Below, piece by piece: positions 24,057 through 35,156 of a DNA stretch of 64,000 nucleotides (within the stretch, counting starts at the first letter, position 1; every line of letters begins with the position of its first letter). The stretch spans positions 4,891,054-4,955,053 of the forward strand of contig OZ005694.1 of NCBI GenBank assembly GCA_963930775.1, in the 5' to 3' direction. This stretch comes from Cliona cf. orientalis (taxonomy: Eukaryota > Porifera > Demospongiae > Clionaida > Clionaidae). Both the position numbers and the translations under genes were made by a program. The notes under the pieces are model-generated. The model saw only the letters and a list, made by a program, of their open reading frames with translations. It had not been told where the DNA came from and made no database searches.

Positions 24057-24139
24057 GTATAACAAGGCACATATCATGAATTCCACTACTTCATTTCCTA
24101 GTGCAGATCCTACCACTGATGGAGGTGATCTATCATCAG
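24057..24139 (+). CDS. Possible Ser/Thr-rich stalk exon
   Basis: A candidate exon between CACACAG (acceptor) and CATCAG|GTATAT (donor). It reads YNKAHIMNSTTSFPSADPT, then TDGGDLSS, and ends in phase 1. Another acceptor (TTTCCTAG at 24101) would shorten it in the same frame. The composition is that of an extracellular juxtamembrane linker, and the phase fits the membrane-segment exon at 27426. With only 83 bases and no homology signal, this is a guess supported by splice sites and phase. Confidence 0.3.
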
Positions 24140-25020
24140 GTATATAATTGCATTACTGTAATTGTATGCACATATTGCAATGCAATTTTTGTTGAAGTGT
24201 TCGGCCATAAATTTTGTTTATAATGTAGTATACTGTAGAATCCTGCAATTGTACGCTACCCCACCCCCACCCTCCCCTTGCCTTGCATAAACCCTCCCTG
24301 TGCTTTCAGCTCAAGTTCCTACATAGCTAGGAAGTTTCGTCACATGTATAAGTCTCCCCCTCTCTGCCTGAGGCATTACAGTCCAAAATCCAATAAAAAC
24401 CAGCTAACACACCATATAGCCATTCATGTCATATTATGAAGTACAGTCTTCATGTAGCCATCTTCCACACATATGTATTCAACTCATTCTAAGCCTCTGC
24501 CTTCAAGGACATCTTTAGAGTATGTTCCGAAGTATGCACAACACTGTTTAGTGTCGATCTCTTCACCTGTAGTCAGAACACTGGAGGTTGATGTTGACGG
24601 TTAATTATCAGGGATGTTTGACACTGATTTTATCTTCTTTCTTGGGACAGAATCGGTAGATATCGGTGAAAAATTGATTTGTACATGTTTCAAATTGCTC
24701 AAAAAGGCTTACTAGTGCTACAAATGGTGCATTTTCTGTTCAGCATGCCTGTGGTTTATCGACCACACCCACTCCATAGGCAAGTGCTGATGTGACTGCA
24801 TGTGCATGCTCAAGCTCAGTGTTGGAAAGGGCTGTCAAGTCATAAACAGCTCTAAAGTAGAGTATTGAAATACAGTGGCTAGAGAGCGTGCGGGGTACAG
24901 TGTGTATGTACTCTTCAGAGTTCTAGTCTTCAGTATTGCAGCCACATTATGATATTGGACTTTGAAATATACTTAAGTTCACCGGTACTCAGTGGTTAAT
25001 TTGATGATCCAGGAGAGGTA
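24140..25020. other. No recognisable gene
   Basis: Intergenic or intronic sequence with a C-rich patch at 24258-24290. Nothing supported. Confidence 0.4.
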
Positions 25021-25330
25021 TGGGCTCCATTGGAGTCAGTAGATCCGCCAGAGCCAGGGGTGTGTGGTGGTGCGGCTGAGCCAGGAGAGGTGAGTGATCC
25101 GCCAAAGCCAGGGGTGTGTGGTGGTGCGGCAGGTAAATGACGCAGTAGAGCCAGATGAGATGGAATCAAGAGTGCAGTGTGGTTCAGTAGAGCCAGGAAA
25201 AGTTAGAGATCTGGTAGAACCAGAAGGGAGAGAACATTCGGCAGAGCCTGTTGACAGTCAGAATTTTCCCACCTACAATTGTACAGTTTCTTCATCACCA
25301 TCCTCATCTTCCATCCCAAGCATGTGGTCA
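25021..25330 (+). repeat. Degenerate tandem repeat that can be read as Val/Glu-Pro repeats
   Basis: Words of the type GTAGAGCCAGGAGAGGT recur about nine times. One perfect pair of units reads DPPEPGVCGGAAEPGEV / DPPKPGVCGGAA; a single frame change then continues as VEPDEMES, VEPGKVRDLVEPEG and AEPVDSQNF. The region may be a low-complexity coding exon or a minisatellite. No family recognised. Confidence 0.35.
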
Positions 25331-25389
25331 AGACGCATCAAATAATCTTTGAGTGTAGAATAATTAGCAAGCAACTATATACATTATCT

Positions 25390-25870
25390 GCAGAACCGAA
25401 ATCAAAAAGATCTGGAGGAGCTTCTGGTGCTTCAGGATTTTGGGGAATGGTATTAGGATGATAAATATTGAGTCACTGTAGATATTCTTCATCGTAACGG
25501 TCGTATCCCTCCTCATATCATGCTTGAAATAGCTGTTCATTCTTAGCAGAGAAGGCGATTGAGCTACCATGCAGAGTCTTCTGTAGAATGACTCCCCTTT
25601 ATCTTCATCCATGTAATCAATCACCTGTTCCCCCTTGAACATGGCCAGCTGGGTTGTCGACACTGATGGTATGATCAATGGCATCAGGATCGAAGGGATA
25701 AATACCACACTTTTGGAATCCAGAACATATTATGTTAGCAAGCTAGGTATCATTGTTGCCATCCAAACCTCGTTCAAGAGAGGAGAGAACAGGTAGCTTG
25801 CAATCATCTTTCCAGGGTTTGATTACATGAATTGTGACATGCGTTTTGCCACTTTTACTTTAGAGGTTAC
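25390..25870 (-). mobile_element. Relic of a pogo/Tigger-like DDE transposase (C-terminal part)
   Basis: On the minus strand, pieces in two frames read SGFQKCGIYPFDPDAI, the hallmark at the end of the DDE_1 catalytic domain of pogo/Tigger/jerky-type transposases. Downstream comes FQA.YEEGYDRYDEEYLQ.L, matching the C-terminal 'RYE-x-GYD..D..Y..WL' motif of animal Tigger-like elements. Stops (TAG after NNDT, TGA after GGTGD) and a frameshift show it is dead. The catalytic Asp residues are not in this segment. Confidence 0.6.
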
Positions 25871-25877
25871 AATTCAT

Positions 25878-25952
25878 AGCCTCGTCCCCAGGCTCCCCGA
25901 TCTTTTCAACGCATATGAGAAAGACTGGGGAGCCTGCATGGGACGAGGCTAG
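25878..25952. mobile_element. 75-bp hairpin MITE
   Basis: Arms AGCCTCGTCCCCAGGCTCCC and its complement ending GGACGAGGCTAG; flanked by CAATTCAT / CGATTCAT, an 8-bp near-duplication in line with a hAT-type origin. Confidence 0.55.
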
Positions 25953-26077
25953 CGATTCATATGTTGTATATGTATAAGATGGAGGCAAAACAATAAAACA
26001 ATAATTTAGGACTCACTCTGAGTTTGTTTTCAGAATGATGCATACCTACTGAGTATCTATATTGTTCTTTATTACAC

Positions 26078-26470
26078 AAGTATAAAAGTAATTGAATAAA
26101 ATTGAAGAATGAAGTAGGGATGGCAGGATCAAAAAGTACACAAACAAGGGATAATCGCATACTATACATCCCTACGCTTGCTTTTCTCGACTATTGTGCA
26201 CCTATTAATCATGGTTGACGTGTTTGTTGAGTGCTGTATGTGGGAGATATTCGTGCAGGTTGTTCCCTAGTTGTCATGATGGTTTGGGTTTATCAGTTTG
26301 ATTCAATCGCATTATTACTGATCATTTTTGCACCCCTCAAAAAGCAAGCGTAGGGATGTATAGTATATGCGATTATCCCTTGTTTGTGTACTTTTTGATC
26401 CTGCCATCCCTACTTCATTCTTCAATTTTATTCAATTATTTTTATACTTGTTTCTGTTCTTTTTTATTGT
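26078..26470. repeat. Composite foldback repeat F, arm pair, copy 3
   Basis: Same arm sequence as 18038-18425 (AAATTGAAGAATGAAGTAGG and its complement), with a longer loop (about 26180-26330) that carries sequence shared with 17580-17680. Confidence 0.7.
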
Positions 26471-26904
26471 AATTTATCAATGCCATCTTACATGGTTTGC
26501 TCATTAAGCGGAAGGTGGGAGGTGCGCAAAATTCTTTGCCACGCCCCTCATTAACTTGCGTTCATAAAAATATTATTGTGACGATGAACAGGATATTAAA
26601 ACTTCTACTGTAGCTAGCTACCCGGCATAATTTTATGATCTGTGCGTTTAATACCGCTGTTCGAGCCTTGTGCCTTCGTATCAGGTATGATGATATCTAT
26701 GATCGATCCAGCGTAGCACTAGCGCTGTAAGCGCTAGCGAGTAGCTCGTCTATGCCTAGCGCCTTACCGCTCCTTGAGCCTTGAACCTTTATATTCATGA
26801 TGATCGGTCCAGCGTGCCGTTGCACGCGCTAGCGATGTACGAGCTAGCAATCATCTGAGCTAGCTCGCCTAGGTGCGCCTAGCGCCTAGCAGAGCGCCTA
26901 GGGC

Positions 26905-27370
26905 CAGGCGCTGTCACATGACTTCACCATGGCAACACATTCCGAGCATGCGCATTATATCACAAAATGGCGTATCAGACACACCCATTCGATAATGCGC
27001 CGTACACACCCACTATTACGTAACTGTCGAGATAACGCCAAACTAGCGTGCCACTGCACTGCGCGCTACAAAATAGAGTGGATTTATATGAGAACTAAGG
27101 TGAGAGGTCCAGACAGTCTTAAGTTAGCCCTGGAAATGAGAAAGAAAGAAAGAAAGAAGAAAGAATGAGGAATGGCCTATTTTTTTAACATCTGGTTCTG
27201 ACGTATACAATTGTTTTGATGAATGATCTTGGTCTTGTTAGATGCATAATTTGCTGGAGATTTTGATTTTCACACTTAGAAATTTCATAAAATTACCTGT
27301 TTTGAGATATTTGCATTACATATATGGCATATCCGGGCCATCCCTACTTATAGAGTCTACCGACTCTATG
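26905..27370 (+). repeat. Composite repeat F, body and tail, copy 4
   Basis: Same body and tail as 18880-19350 with the (GAAA)n tract at about 27138-27165 and the end GACTCTATGATA. The shared ORF reads MATHSEHAHYITKWRIRHTH at its start (26929-27168). Confidence 0.65.
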
Positions 27371-27425
27371 ATATTTACATGTTGTACATGTACCTTGGTG
27401 TATGCATGTGTATGCTTCACTTCAG

Positions 27426-27506
27426 GTGCCATTATCGGTATATTCTTTGGAGTACTTGGATTTATTTTCTCTGTAATCGTTCCTCTGTTGTTATGGAGTT
27501 GTCGAG
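27426..27506 (+). CDS. Transmembrane-segment exon
   Basis: An 81-base exon between GCTTCACTTCAG and the donor GTAAAA, phase 1 in and phase 1 out. It encodes a single strongly hydrophobic helix (AIIGIFFGVLGFIFSVIVPL) followed by LLWSCR, the usual stop-transfer pattern with a Cys/Arg at the cytoplasmic side. This is typical of a type I receptor transmembrane exon. Its phases match the Ig-like and FN3 exons downstream, yet it lies before them, so it may instead end a separate surface-protein gene whose ectodomain is upstream. Splice sites and hydrophobicity are seen directly; membership of a gene is inferred. Confidence 0.45.
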
Positions 27507-28049
27507 GTAAAATACTATAAGAAGTGTTCTAGCAGTTATTTGGGGCGAGCTGAGGTGAGCCCCACAGTTATCACTTGGTGTATTTGTATGTGTACATGAA
27601 GATCACTGAGGGTACATGTATATAGAGTGTAATGTGGCCAGCCTTGTGGGAGTGTAGGATAAGATAATATAAAAGTGAATGCTGCATGATCCCATAACAA
27701 AAAGTACTCCTCTCATAACGATCTATTGTTGTCACTGTTGGTAATTGTTACTAATTTTCGCCCATCTTTTAGCTAGAGACTATCCCTGCTAACCATTCAC
27801 AACCCATTCCCAATCTCCCAGCCCCTCCCATCCGTACCATCCAGCAATCGTGCATATACGTATATACGCGTACTGGCCGATTATGCTTGATTGCAGCATA
27901 ATCACACCAACAATCTCATTAGGATCTCTGTATAATGGTTTTGATTTTAATGTCCATGTCATTCAACATTTCTCCTTTGCGTGTGAATAGAATACCAAGC
28001 TTTGTTTACTCATTGAGGCTATACTGCATGAGCGAGTGATTAATAGATT

Positions 28050-28435
28050 CATAGTTGCCAACCGTCCCGATTTGAGCTGGACAGTCACGATTTTGATGCT
28101 ATTTTCACTGTCCCGCCCGACAGACACTTTCATCAAAGGAATGTCCCGACAAAGCCCAAAAGTACTACAACAACATTTGATAGACAAGATTATCATTACA
28201 AACTTGCGGAATAACACTTAGTTTTGACATTTTTTAGCCTGTATAAGTCCCAAACAGCCAAGATCTTTCATGATCTTCAGCTCGGTGCTACTAAACTGAC
28301 GATCCAAATTTCGACCACACCCATGATTTTCGTTTTATTAGAGAATTTTGAGGTGGAGGCAGGCAGTGATGGGGGTGTGGCACATGTATAGTGCAGCATG
28401 TCCCGGAAAGTAAACTCAGGAAGTTGGCAACTATG
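28050..28435. mobile_element. MITE, 386 bp, CATAGTTGCCAAC ends
   Basis: Ends CATAGTTGCCAAC and GTTGGCAACTATG, flanked by TAGATT on both sides (28044-28049, 28436-28441). The ORF inside (28036-28221) crosses the left end and is not a gene. Confidence 0.7.
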
Positions 28436-28592
28436 TAGATTGCTATAGGCTGGCTACATTATCGATCCACTTTAGTGGTCAGTGCATGTACAGCGCTGCT
28501 GTAATAGTACTGAAGTTACAGTTTTGTCTATTGTTGGTATACATATTCATCTTGAGTGACTTCATTTATACCAATTATTTAATTATCTGCAG

Positions 28593-28859
28593 TTCACATA
28601 CCAGACGAGTTTTTAAGTATTAATGAAAGAGATGTGGATCATGGTCAGATACTAACTGCAGAGAATGCATGGACACTTGGTGGACTTAAATATGAATGGA
28701 GTCGTGATGGTGATCCAAATCTAGTGTCTACAGAAAAGTCCTATAAAATTCCGAATACTCCAAATAAAACTAAAGTACATTACAGGTGCAAGATTTCATC
28801 AAAGCATTGTTTTCGTAGCTGGAGGCATAAAGAAGTGACATTCAGTTGTCAACCTAACG
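28593..28859 (+). CDS. Immunoglobulin-like domain exon
   Basis: A 267-base exon with acceptor TTATCTGCAG and donor GTAAGTAA, phase 1-1, the classical phase of shuffled Ig exons. The 89-residue product has the Ig core: a Trp in GLKYEWSRDG, a strand pair NLVSTEKSYKIPN, and Y-x-C in VHYRCKISS. The first core Cys appears to be missing or replaced in the B strand (ILTAENAW), and two more Cys near the end may form an alternative bond. The next exon in the same phase is a clear FN3 domain, which supports an extracellular adhesion or receptor context. The Ig assignment is moderate; no closer family is recognised. Confidence 0.5.
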
Positions 28860-28869
28860 GTAAGTAAAA

Positions 28870-30200
28870 TTTAATATTTTCTGTGTAGTGGGGTCTATAA
28901 TCTATTGTACAGTGAATTCTGTCGCAATTTTTACCCCATGCGCATACGCATATGCAAGTGGTAGCTAAAGCATTCAGTTTTGTCCATCCATCTGTCTGTT
29001 TATCTATCAGCTCAAAATTGCCAGATCTGGAGATCTAGGCACCTGAGCCATTTGATTATTAACCCTCACCGCAAAGTGTAGGCAGAGGGTTACTGTAATC
29101 GTTTGGCTATTTTGTCCTTCTGTCCATCCGTCTGTCCATCCTCCTAGTTAAATTGTAAGGGTTGTCTGAGAGAAAGTATGCATTTGAGGTACACACAGCA
29201 TAAAGAATAGTTTTACCAGTACAAGCATACATAGTGAGCAATGCTATACATACACACAGGAGTAGTGCATGCATGTAGCAGTGAGGGTTCTTCACTCTAG
29301 TGCATCATTTTGACCGGGTCTAAACACAAACAATGCATAATTACCCTGTGTGCATGCACAAGGAGACAAAGTAATTGGTCGTATCGTCGTTGTTAGCACA
29401 AAAATTGCCATATCTCGAGACCCTAGGCACCTGAGCAACTTGTTAGCACAATGAATCACTTGAATTTGGCGAAAAATTCGCTTCAGTGTGCTTCGAAGTT
29501 AAGGACAAGATCCACGAGAATAATGCCTTTATGCTAGTAATAGATATCATAGCCACGCCTATATATGGACAGTGCCTACTCAATTTAATGCATAAATGCA
29601 TACAGGCATGTGATTTCTGCTCATGCGCACAACTAGTATGAACTAGTAAAGATCATCGACATGTTCTAAATAATGCTCATGACTATTCTGTTGGGCTGCT
29701 ATTTGCTGACTGAAATATGAGGCCCTGTGGAACCGAATCTGACTGTAAGATGGCTGTAATATTTATAATAAATTGTAGGTAGTAGCAGTTCATATCTTCC
29801 TAGTCTAGATCTGGTGCAGAAATAGAATCAGTAGTTCCGGGATCCCTACAACCAAGCAACCTGAGCATTTCTACTATATTTCTTAAATTTGCAATATTTT
29901 AACCAAATAGATCTACAGATTATGCAGTGTGTGCTCGGGGTATATTATGCTCTACAGAGCTCTAGTTTTCTGAATACTTTGAGTTTTAGCTATGGTGATT
30001 TTAATGTCTCAGGTCGAACTGTTAGAGTTTGTCATTCAAAATGACAATGTTATACGTTCATAACTATACATTAGGTCATTATTCAAGTTACACTTAGTAA
30101 ATTCCTGTAGTTGCTGCTCTTGAATAGTCGCATTGATTGCAGCCTTGTTAATAATATTACCATAGCATAATTATAAGCATTCAACTTACTCTTCTACTGC
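28870..30200. repeat. Intron filled with dispersed repeat related to 10.5-11.1 kb
   Basis: 29340-29960 resembles 10480-11110 in reverse: it shares GCATGCACAAGG, GCACAAAAATTGCCATATCT, CTTCAGTGTGCTTCGAAG and, further on, a GTCTAGATCTGGTGCAGA-type word. A related short piece also occurs at about 49380-49660, 51880-52090 and 56580-56651. Confidence 0.5.
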
Positions 30201-30209
30201 ACCCTGTAG

Positions 30210-30500
30210 TTCCATCAGCTCCTCCTAATGAACTTTGTGTCACTAATCGTGATTCATCCTCAGTGCATCTCTCTTGGGACCCTCCTCCTGCAGAACAACA
30301 CAATGGCCAACTTATTGGCTATACAATCGAGGTCAAATATCAAACTTCAAAGGCTCAAGCTCAACCTCCCTTAACACCAGTTACCCCAGAAGCTACAGTA
30401 GTTGATGGTTTAACGCCAAACACAGAGTACATATTTGAAGTGAGTGCGATGACGGCAGCTGGTAGTGGACCTCCCGCGTCTATACAAGATTGCACTGAAG
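30210..30500 (+). CDS. Fibronectin type III domain exon
   Basis: A 291-base exon with acceptor CACCCTGTAG and donor GTAAAG, phase 1-1, encoding one complete FN3 domain of 97 residues. The diagnostic residues are present in order: SAPPNELCVTNRDSSSVHLS with the core Trp in LSWDPP, Y in IGYTIEVKY, the turn Leu in VDGLTPNTEYIFEV with its Tyr, and the final AMTAAGSGPP. FN3 domains are mostly extracellular adhesion modules. The preceding Ig-like exon and the following NACHT exon are both in compatible phase, so splicing Ig-FN3-NACHT is possible in frame; whether it happens cannot be seen from DNA. Confidence 0.75.
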
Positions 30501-30844
30501 GTAAAGTTGCTTATTTGCCATTCTCTTTCTCCGCCACACAGAGCATAATTATTATGTCATAATTTTTTGTGATGTTTGAAAATTGTGTGTTTGGAATTCT
30601 GCCACATCATTATATTATGTATATACTTCTGAATCTTGTTGACCCCTAGCTCTCTATGACAAACATTAGAACCAAGCATATAATGCACATGTGCTGATGA
30701 CCGACTAGTCTGTATGTAGCCCATGTAGATCATGAATACGAGCAAAAACATTGCTTGTGGACATAATAAGTTATATTATACATTTACCTTGCCGTGTATG
30801 CAAGTCCGTGGCCCCTCCCATTAATTGAATACACTAAAGAGAAT

Positions 30845-31310
30845 CGTTCGATGATTTTCTGGTGGTCCTCCGAGAGTTGGCCAAAACATGCAAATTTTGC
30901 TCAGATCAGTGCACAACGAAAAGCATTCGCGATCAAATCATAGAAGGCCTTACTGATGGCGATACAGTCGAAGACCTCAAAGAGAAAGATTTAACACTCG
31001 ATAAAACGATCACAACATGCCGCGCCCAAGAGGCCGCTAAATGATAGCGGGCAGAAATAACGCAGGACACTCGAACAGGTTCAGCCATCCGAACAATCCG
31101 ACGAACCCGCCCCCACCAAGCATCACCCCCACCAAGCATCACCCCAAGCTACGCCAGCACCAGTATGCCCAGGCTGTGGTGGTGGCTTTCACCAAGGAGG
31201 CCGAAAGCAGTGCCCTGCCTACAACTTGACATGTCACACATGTAAGAAGAGAGAAGTAGCTGGAAGTGTTTTTATGTGCAGCTGCTATGCTTGTGTAACT
31301 GCAAGAGCTC
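30845..31310 (+). mobile_element. Gypsy-like LTR retrotransposon gag relic
   Basis: The frame near 30862-31044 reads KTCKFCSDQCTTKSIRDQII followed by EGLTDGDTVEDLKEKDLTLD, the end of a Ty3/Gypsy-type gag. After a frame change comes a zinc-knuckle-like cluster CPGCGGGFHQGGRKQC..CHTCKK (about 31160-31245). No protease, RT or LTRs follow, so only a fragment remains. It sits between the FN3 and NACHT exons. Confidence 0.6.
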
Positions 31311-31975
31311 CATGAAATTCAGCTTTCACTAGTAGCGTAAGTCATTATTAGTCAACCACCTTTTATTGTCAACCGATATCTACTGTATGGCGGTCTCGGG
31401 TGTGGTCGCGTCTTGCCATACACTATGAACGTATGGCGATGGTATTAATTTTGTGTATCCTGCATATATAAAATTTCATTCGCTATAAAAACTTGATATT
31501 TATGATAATAGTAAGTAATAATCATGATGAAAGTATTATTTTAAGTATCTACTACTTGCATGCACATCTATTATAAAAATCGGTGATCGGTCAACATTAG
31601 CACTGTTACAAATTACTGGGCGGTCGACAACAGGTGGAAACGGTCGCCAATTCATAAAATCATGGGTCTAGCATACTCAGTCATAGTGACCTATAGAAAC
31701 GAGAGTAATACATGGTAAGTGGTCGTTTAGACATAGGCATAGGAGAGGACGGGAAACAAGTATTCAAGTTACAGTGGCCTAAACTAGATCATACATGTAC
31801 ATTGTAATATACATTTATGAATTTACAAGAAAAGCGCACCACCTCCATGTGGCCTTGACTTCTTATAGCTGATTGCAGTGTAAAGAACTACTTTGGCACC
31901 TTCATTATGATAGAAACACTTCCAGATAAGATGACTAGCACACACTAGGACCAGAATGACTCTGTGTATAGCTAT

Positions 31976-32220
31976 TTGTACTACCAAGGGTTTATAGACT
32001 CCTAAAGGAGAAGAGGGCATGTAACTAGGCACCTGGCAAAATTCATATGTAAGCTAAAAATAGCAAAACTCCTCAATATGCATAGTGAAAGCCAGACTGC
32101 AGCTGTCACTATAATTAGTTACAAACCACTGTCTGATGTGAATTTTGCTAGGTACACAGGACACTATGGCAGTTACATGCCCTCTCCCCCTTTGGGGTCT
32201 ATAAGCCCTTGGTACTACAC
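31976..32220. mobile_element. Inverted-repeat element, about 245 bp
   Basis: The left arm (GTACTACCAAGGGTTTATAG, GGGCATGTAAC) and right arm (GTTACATGCCC, CTATAAGCCCTTGGTACTAC) are complements. No coding content. Confidence 0.6.
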
Positions 32221-32686
32221 TCTTACGTTAGATTGGATTCACTGAAAATAATTGTAATTCGCTAAAAATTCCCATGAATCAAATTTCTTATGCTACATTG
32301 GAACATATAATGTGGAAATAGCAATTCCTCTCTGTTGTACCATTTCAGTGCAGTTAAGGCATATCTGATTATCATTGGTGCACGCCGATCTGTGAGCCTA
32401 TTAATTTAGTGGTTTGTACCGTGACGTCACTCCCATGTAGCACTGAACATGCCCTGGTAAAAAGCCACTCACTTATCGAGCAAATACCATCCAGAATTGT
32501 AGCACTCATGGTTTCGCAGCACTAATGATTGATAATCAAAGCTTACGATCGATATTCGGACAGATGGGCAATGGCTGCCTTCAGTTCAGAGCTGTATGTA
32601 AAACATCGTGCCATGGATCTCCCAAAAATCAAGTTTTCTGCAAATAGAATCATACTAGCGAGAGGTTTTTCAACACAAGGCTGATG

Positions 32687-33127
32687 ATACCGTATACTCT
32701 GATTAACGGAACGACAGTATGTGTTTAATAAAGGATATACGCTTATAGGGCACATAACCATGCCCACATATGTTTGGGAACGTGATGGATGCAAGGCCCA
32801 CTAGCGCTAGTGCAAGCTACCTGGCTCGATTGATCGAGCGCTTTAGTGTCTACAGCTGCCACTCAAGATAACGAATGCTGGAAAAATGTCTGAAGTCTTG
32901 ATCTTCTTGCATGACAGTGTTATTTGTGGCCATCATATCTCCAAAGATCTGTGGACTCCACATACTTTCCAGCCTGTTGTTGAGATCAAGGTCAGATTCA
33001 TAGAACACCACGCCTATTAAGCGCATGCGTTTAATAAACAATAGCTTGTGACGAGAAGAGAGAATGCGCTTAATAAATAATGAGCACTTTATGGCGGGAT
33101 GCGCTCAATAACCAGAGTTTACGGTAT
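32687..33127. mobile_element. MITE, about 440 bp, ATACCGTA ends
   Basis: Ends ATACCGTATACTCTGATTAA and the complement AACCAGAGTTTACGGTAT. Internal TTAATAAA/GCGCTTAATAA words recur near both ends. Confidence 0.65.
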
Positions 33128-33437
33128 GTTAGGTCATCACAGCAAGCCTCCATTTGTGTAGGTAAGGTTCGGTAAAATTGGCTGATTTAATTCCAGATAG
33201 CTCAGTTTAGAGGGCGTGGATGAATGGTGCTGCCACATCTAATTAGTTAAGTGATTGCGGTTAATTCAGAAGGTGATCTTTATTATAGTACACAGATCAG
33301 CCACTGATACTTTTGCTAGGTGCAAAGAGTTCTTGAATGTGACTGAAAATAGCAACTTCTTTAAATTCAGACAGTCTTTAAGTGCACTGAGGTAGATATC
33401 TGGCCAATTTGTAGTTTACCTGAAATTATTTTTATAG

Positions 33438-35013
33438 TGGATTATTACTCAATCTTTGCTGAGAGATATGAAAAACTTGCTAAGGAAAAAACTGACAGTG
33501 TTTTGTCGGATGTCAAGTTTGTCCATCCTGTATTAGTTCGACCTATACAACGTAACAAGCGCCAAAAATATACAACACCTGGAATGGACATAGATGAAAT
33601 ACCTGGAGAAAATGTTCACTTCAATTATAATGATCTTCTGACACAAGAGAATAGCTCTAGAATCCTCTTGCAAGGTAGACCGGGATGTGGAAAATCAAGA
33701 TTGATGAAGCAGGTCTCTTGTGAATTAGCAAACAATAACCGTAACGGTCCAGATCGTAAATTGGTCATATTCGTCAAGCTGCGTGAACTATCTGAACACA
33801 AATTTGATGAAAAAGATAGACTGAAATACTTTCTGTGCACTGCTGGAGTTGATCTTTTTGATGATGCTGCCAAGGAAAACCTCTTGTCATCAAAGTTTGA
33901 TCACCAAAGTAAAGGAAGCAATATTATCTTCATCTTTGATGGCTTTGATGAGTGTGATCCAAACCATGAAAGTACCACTCTTATTCGTGACATTTTCATG
34001 AACAGGATGACTGCATTTGAAAACTCCATCGTTATTATGTCATCCCGCCCAAGTGCTACCTGTGATTTCCAAGAGGCAGACCATGTAAAAATTATTATCG
34101 AAATTTTTGGATTTAAGAGAGAAGAAGTGTTTCAATATCTGCGCAACGCAAGCAGAGAAAAACTTGAGAAGTACTTGGAAATTAATCCTAAGATAATGAA
34201 TATGTGCTATCTTCCCCTTTATTGTGCTATGCTTGTACAACTGTCTGACAACATGACAGATTTAGCGGAATTACCTCAAACTGAAAGTGAATTTTATAAG
34301 CATTTTACTCTTTCTACCTATAATCGTTATGTTAGAAAGATGGAAGTAAAGAAAGGAGAGAAAATTGAACTGTCAGTGTTTGAGAGTCTTAGGAAGCAAC
34401 CTCATTTCAAGGAGATATGTGAAGTTGCTTATAATGGAACGAAGGACTCTAAGCAGGTATTTACTGGTGATGATTTCTCTAAGCGAGAAGTTTTTGACTT
34501 GCTGGTTGCTGAACAAGTCGTCGTACCACTAGGTGGTGCACAGACACAAAGTTACTCCTTTGTCCACTTAACCTTCCAGGAATATCTCACTGCCATCTAC
34601 ATAGCTTGGTATCTTGAAAAATCCCAGCAAGACGCTATTGTAGCTGAGCACTGCAGTGAGAAAAATTTTCATGTCGTATTGCAGTTTCTGTTTGGAATCT
34701 TAGAATGTTACTCAGATGTATTATTTAGTAAAATCCAAAGTGCTACCCCAGATGACCATATGCTTCATGTCCGGTGTGCCTACGAATCTCAAGATTGCAA
34801 AGCGTGTGAAAAAGTCCTTGTCTTTCATGACCACAGCCTTAAGTTAGTCTACATTCGCCCTTCTGACCTGCCCTGTCTCACTTATGTTTTGGAGAGTATC
34901 AATACTCCTCTAGCTGAGTGCAAGTTGATGTTCCAGATTTGTAATTTTGGTGAAAAAGATGCCCAAACTTTCTTGGAGGGAGTTGGTCACCATCAACTTT
35001 CATTAACAGTCGA
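33438..35013 (+). CDS. NACHT-domain exon of an NLR-type receptor
   Basis: A single 1576-base exon, entered in phase 1 after TTATTTTTATAG and left in phase 2 at GA|GTATGT. It encodes 525 residues of a STAND ATPase. Walker A is GRPGCGKSRL (about residue 81), Walker B with the extended acidic stretch is FIFDGFDECD (about 157), sensor 1 is VIMSSRPSA (about 199), and the winged-helix end has FVHLTFQEYLTAIY (about 375), the conserved NLR signature. The last part (CNFGEKDAQTFLEGVGHHQL) already starts the LRR region. NLRs are cytosolic sensors that oligomerise through NACHT after ligand sensing by the LRRs. There is no Met at the exon start and no death-fold domain in the exon, so the effector or N-terminal domain must come from upstream exons. 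No frame break: the gene looks functional. Confidence 0.92.
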
Positions 35014-35084
35014 GTATGTTAATGCTTTTTACTGTTTTATTATGATGTCACATCATTTCATAATTCTCTAAATATCCACCATAG

Positions 35085-35156
35085 TCGGGGTGAGGCTGCA
35101 CAATCAATGCTCAATGCTCTCTGTGATGTGAAAGTACCTGGCTTGAAAGAATTACA
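35085..35156 (+). CDS. NLR, LRR exon 1
   Basis: 72 bases, phase 2-2, after a 71-bp intron (35014-35084). The junction codon GA+T gives Asp, and the exon reads RGEAAQSMLNALCDVKVPGL then KEL, a ribonuclease-inhibitor-type repeat helix ending in LKEL. Donor GTAAGT. Confidence 0.8.

Noticed and set aside
25279..25461. Plus-strand exon candidate ending SKRSGGASGASGFWGMVLG after CATTATCTGCAG
   Set aside because: The same bases are the antisense of the pogo/Tigger-like transposase relic, which explains the open frame better.
33290..33400. Possible small exons between TTAAATTCAG or TTTTGCTAG and GTAGAT before the NACHT exon
   Set aside because: In phase 1 they run into stop codons at once, so they cannot link to the NACHT exon.
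35014..35071. Continuation of the NACHT ORF to a stop at 35071
   Set aside because: A good GTATGT donor at 35014 and the phase-2 acceptor at 35084 give an in-frame LRR; the tail up to 35071 is intron.
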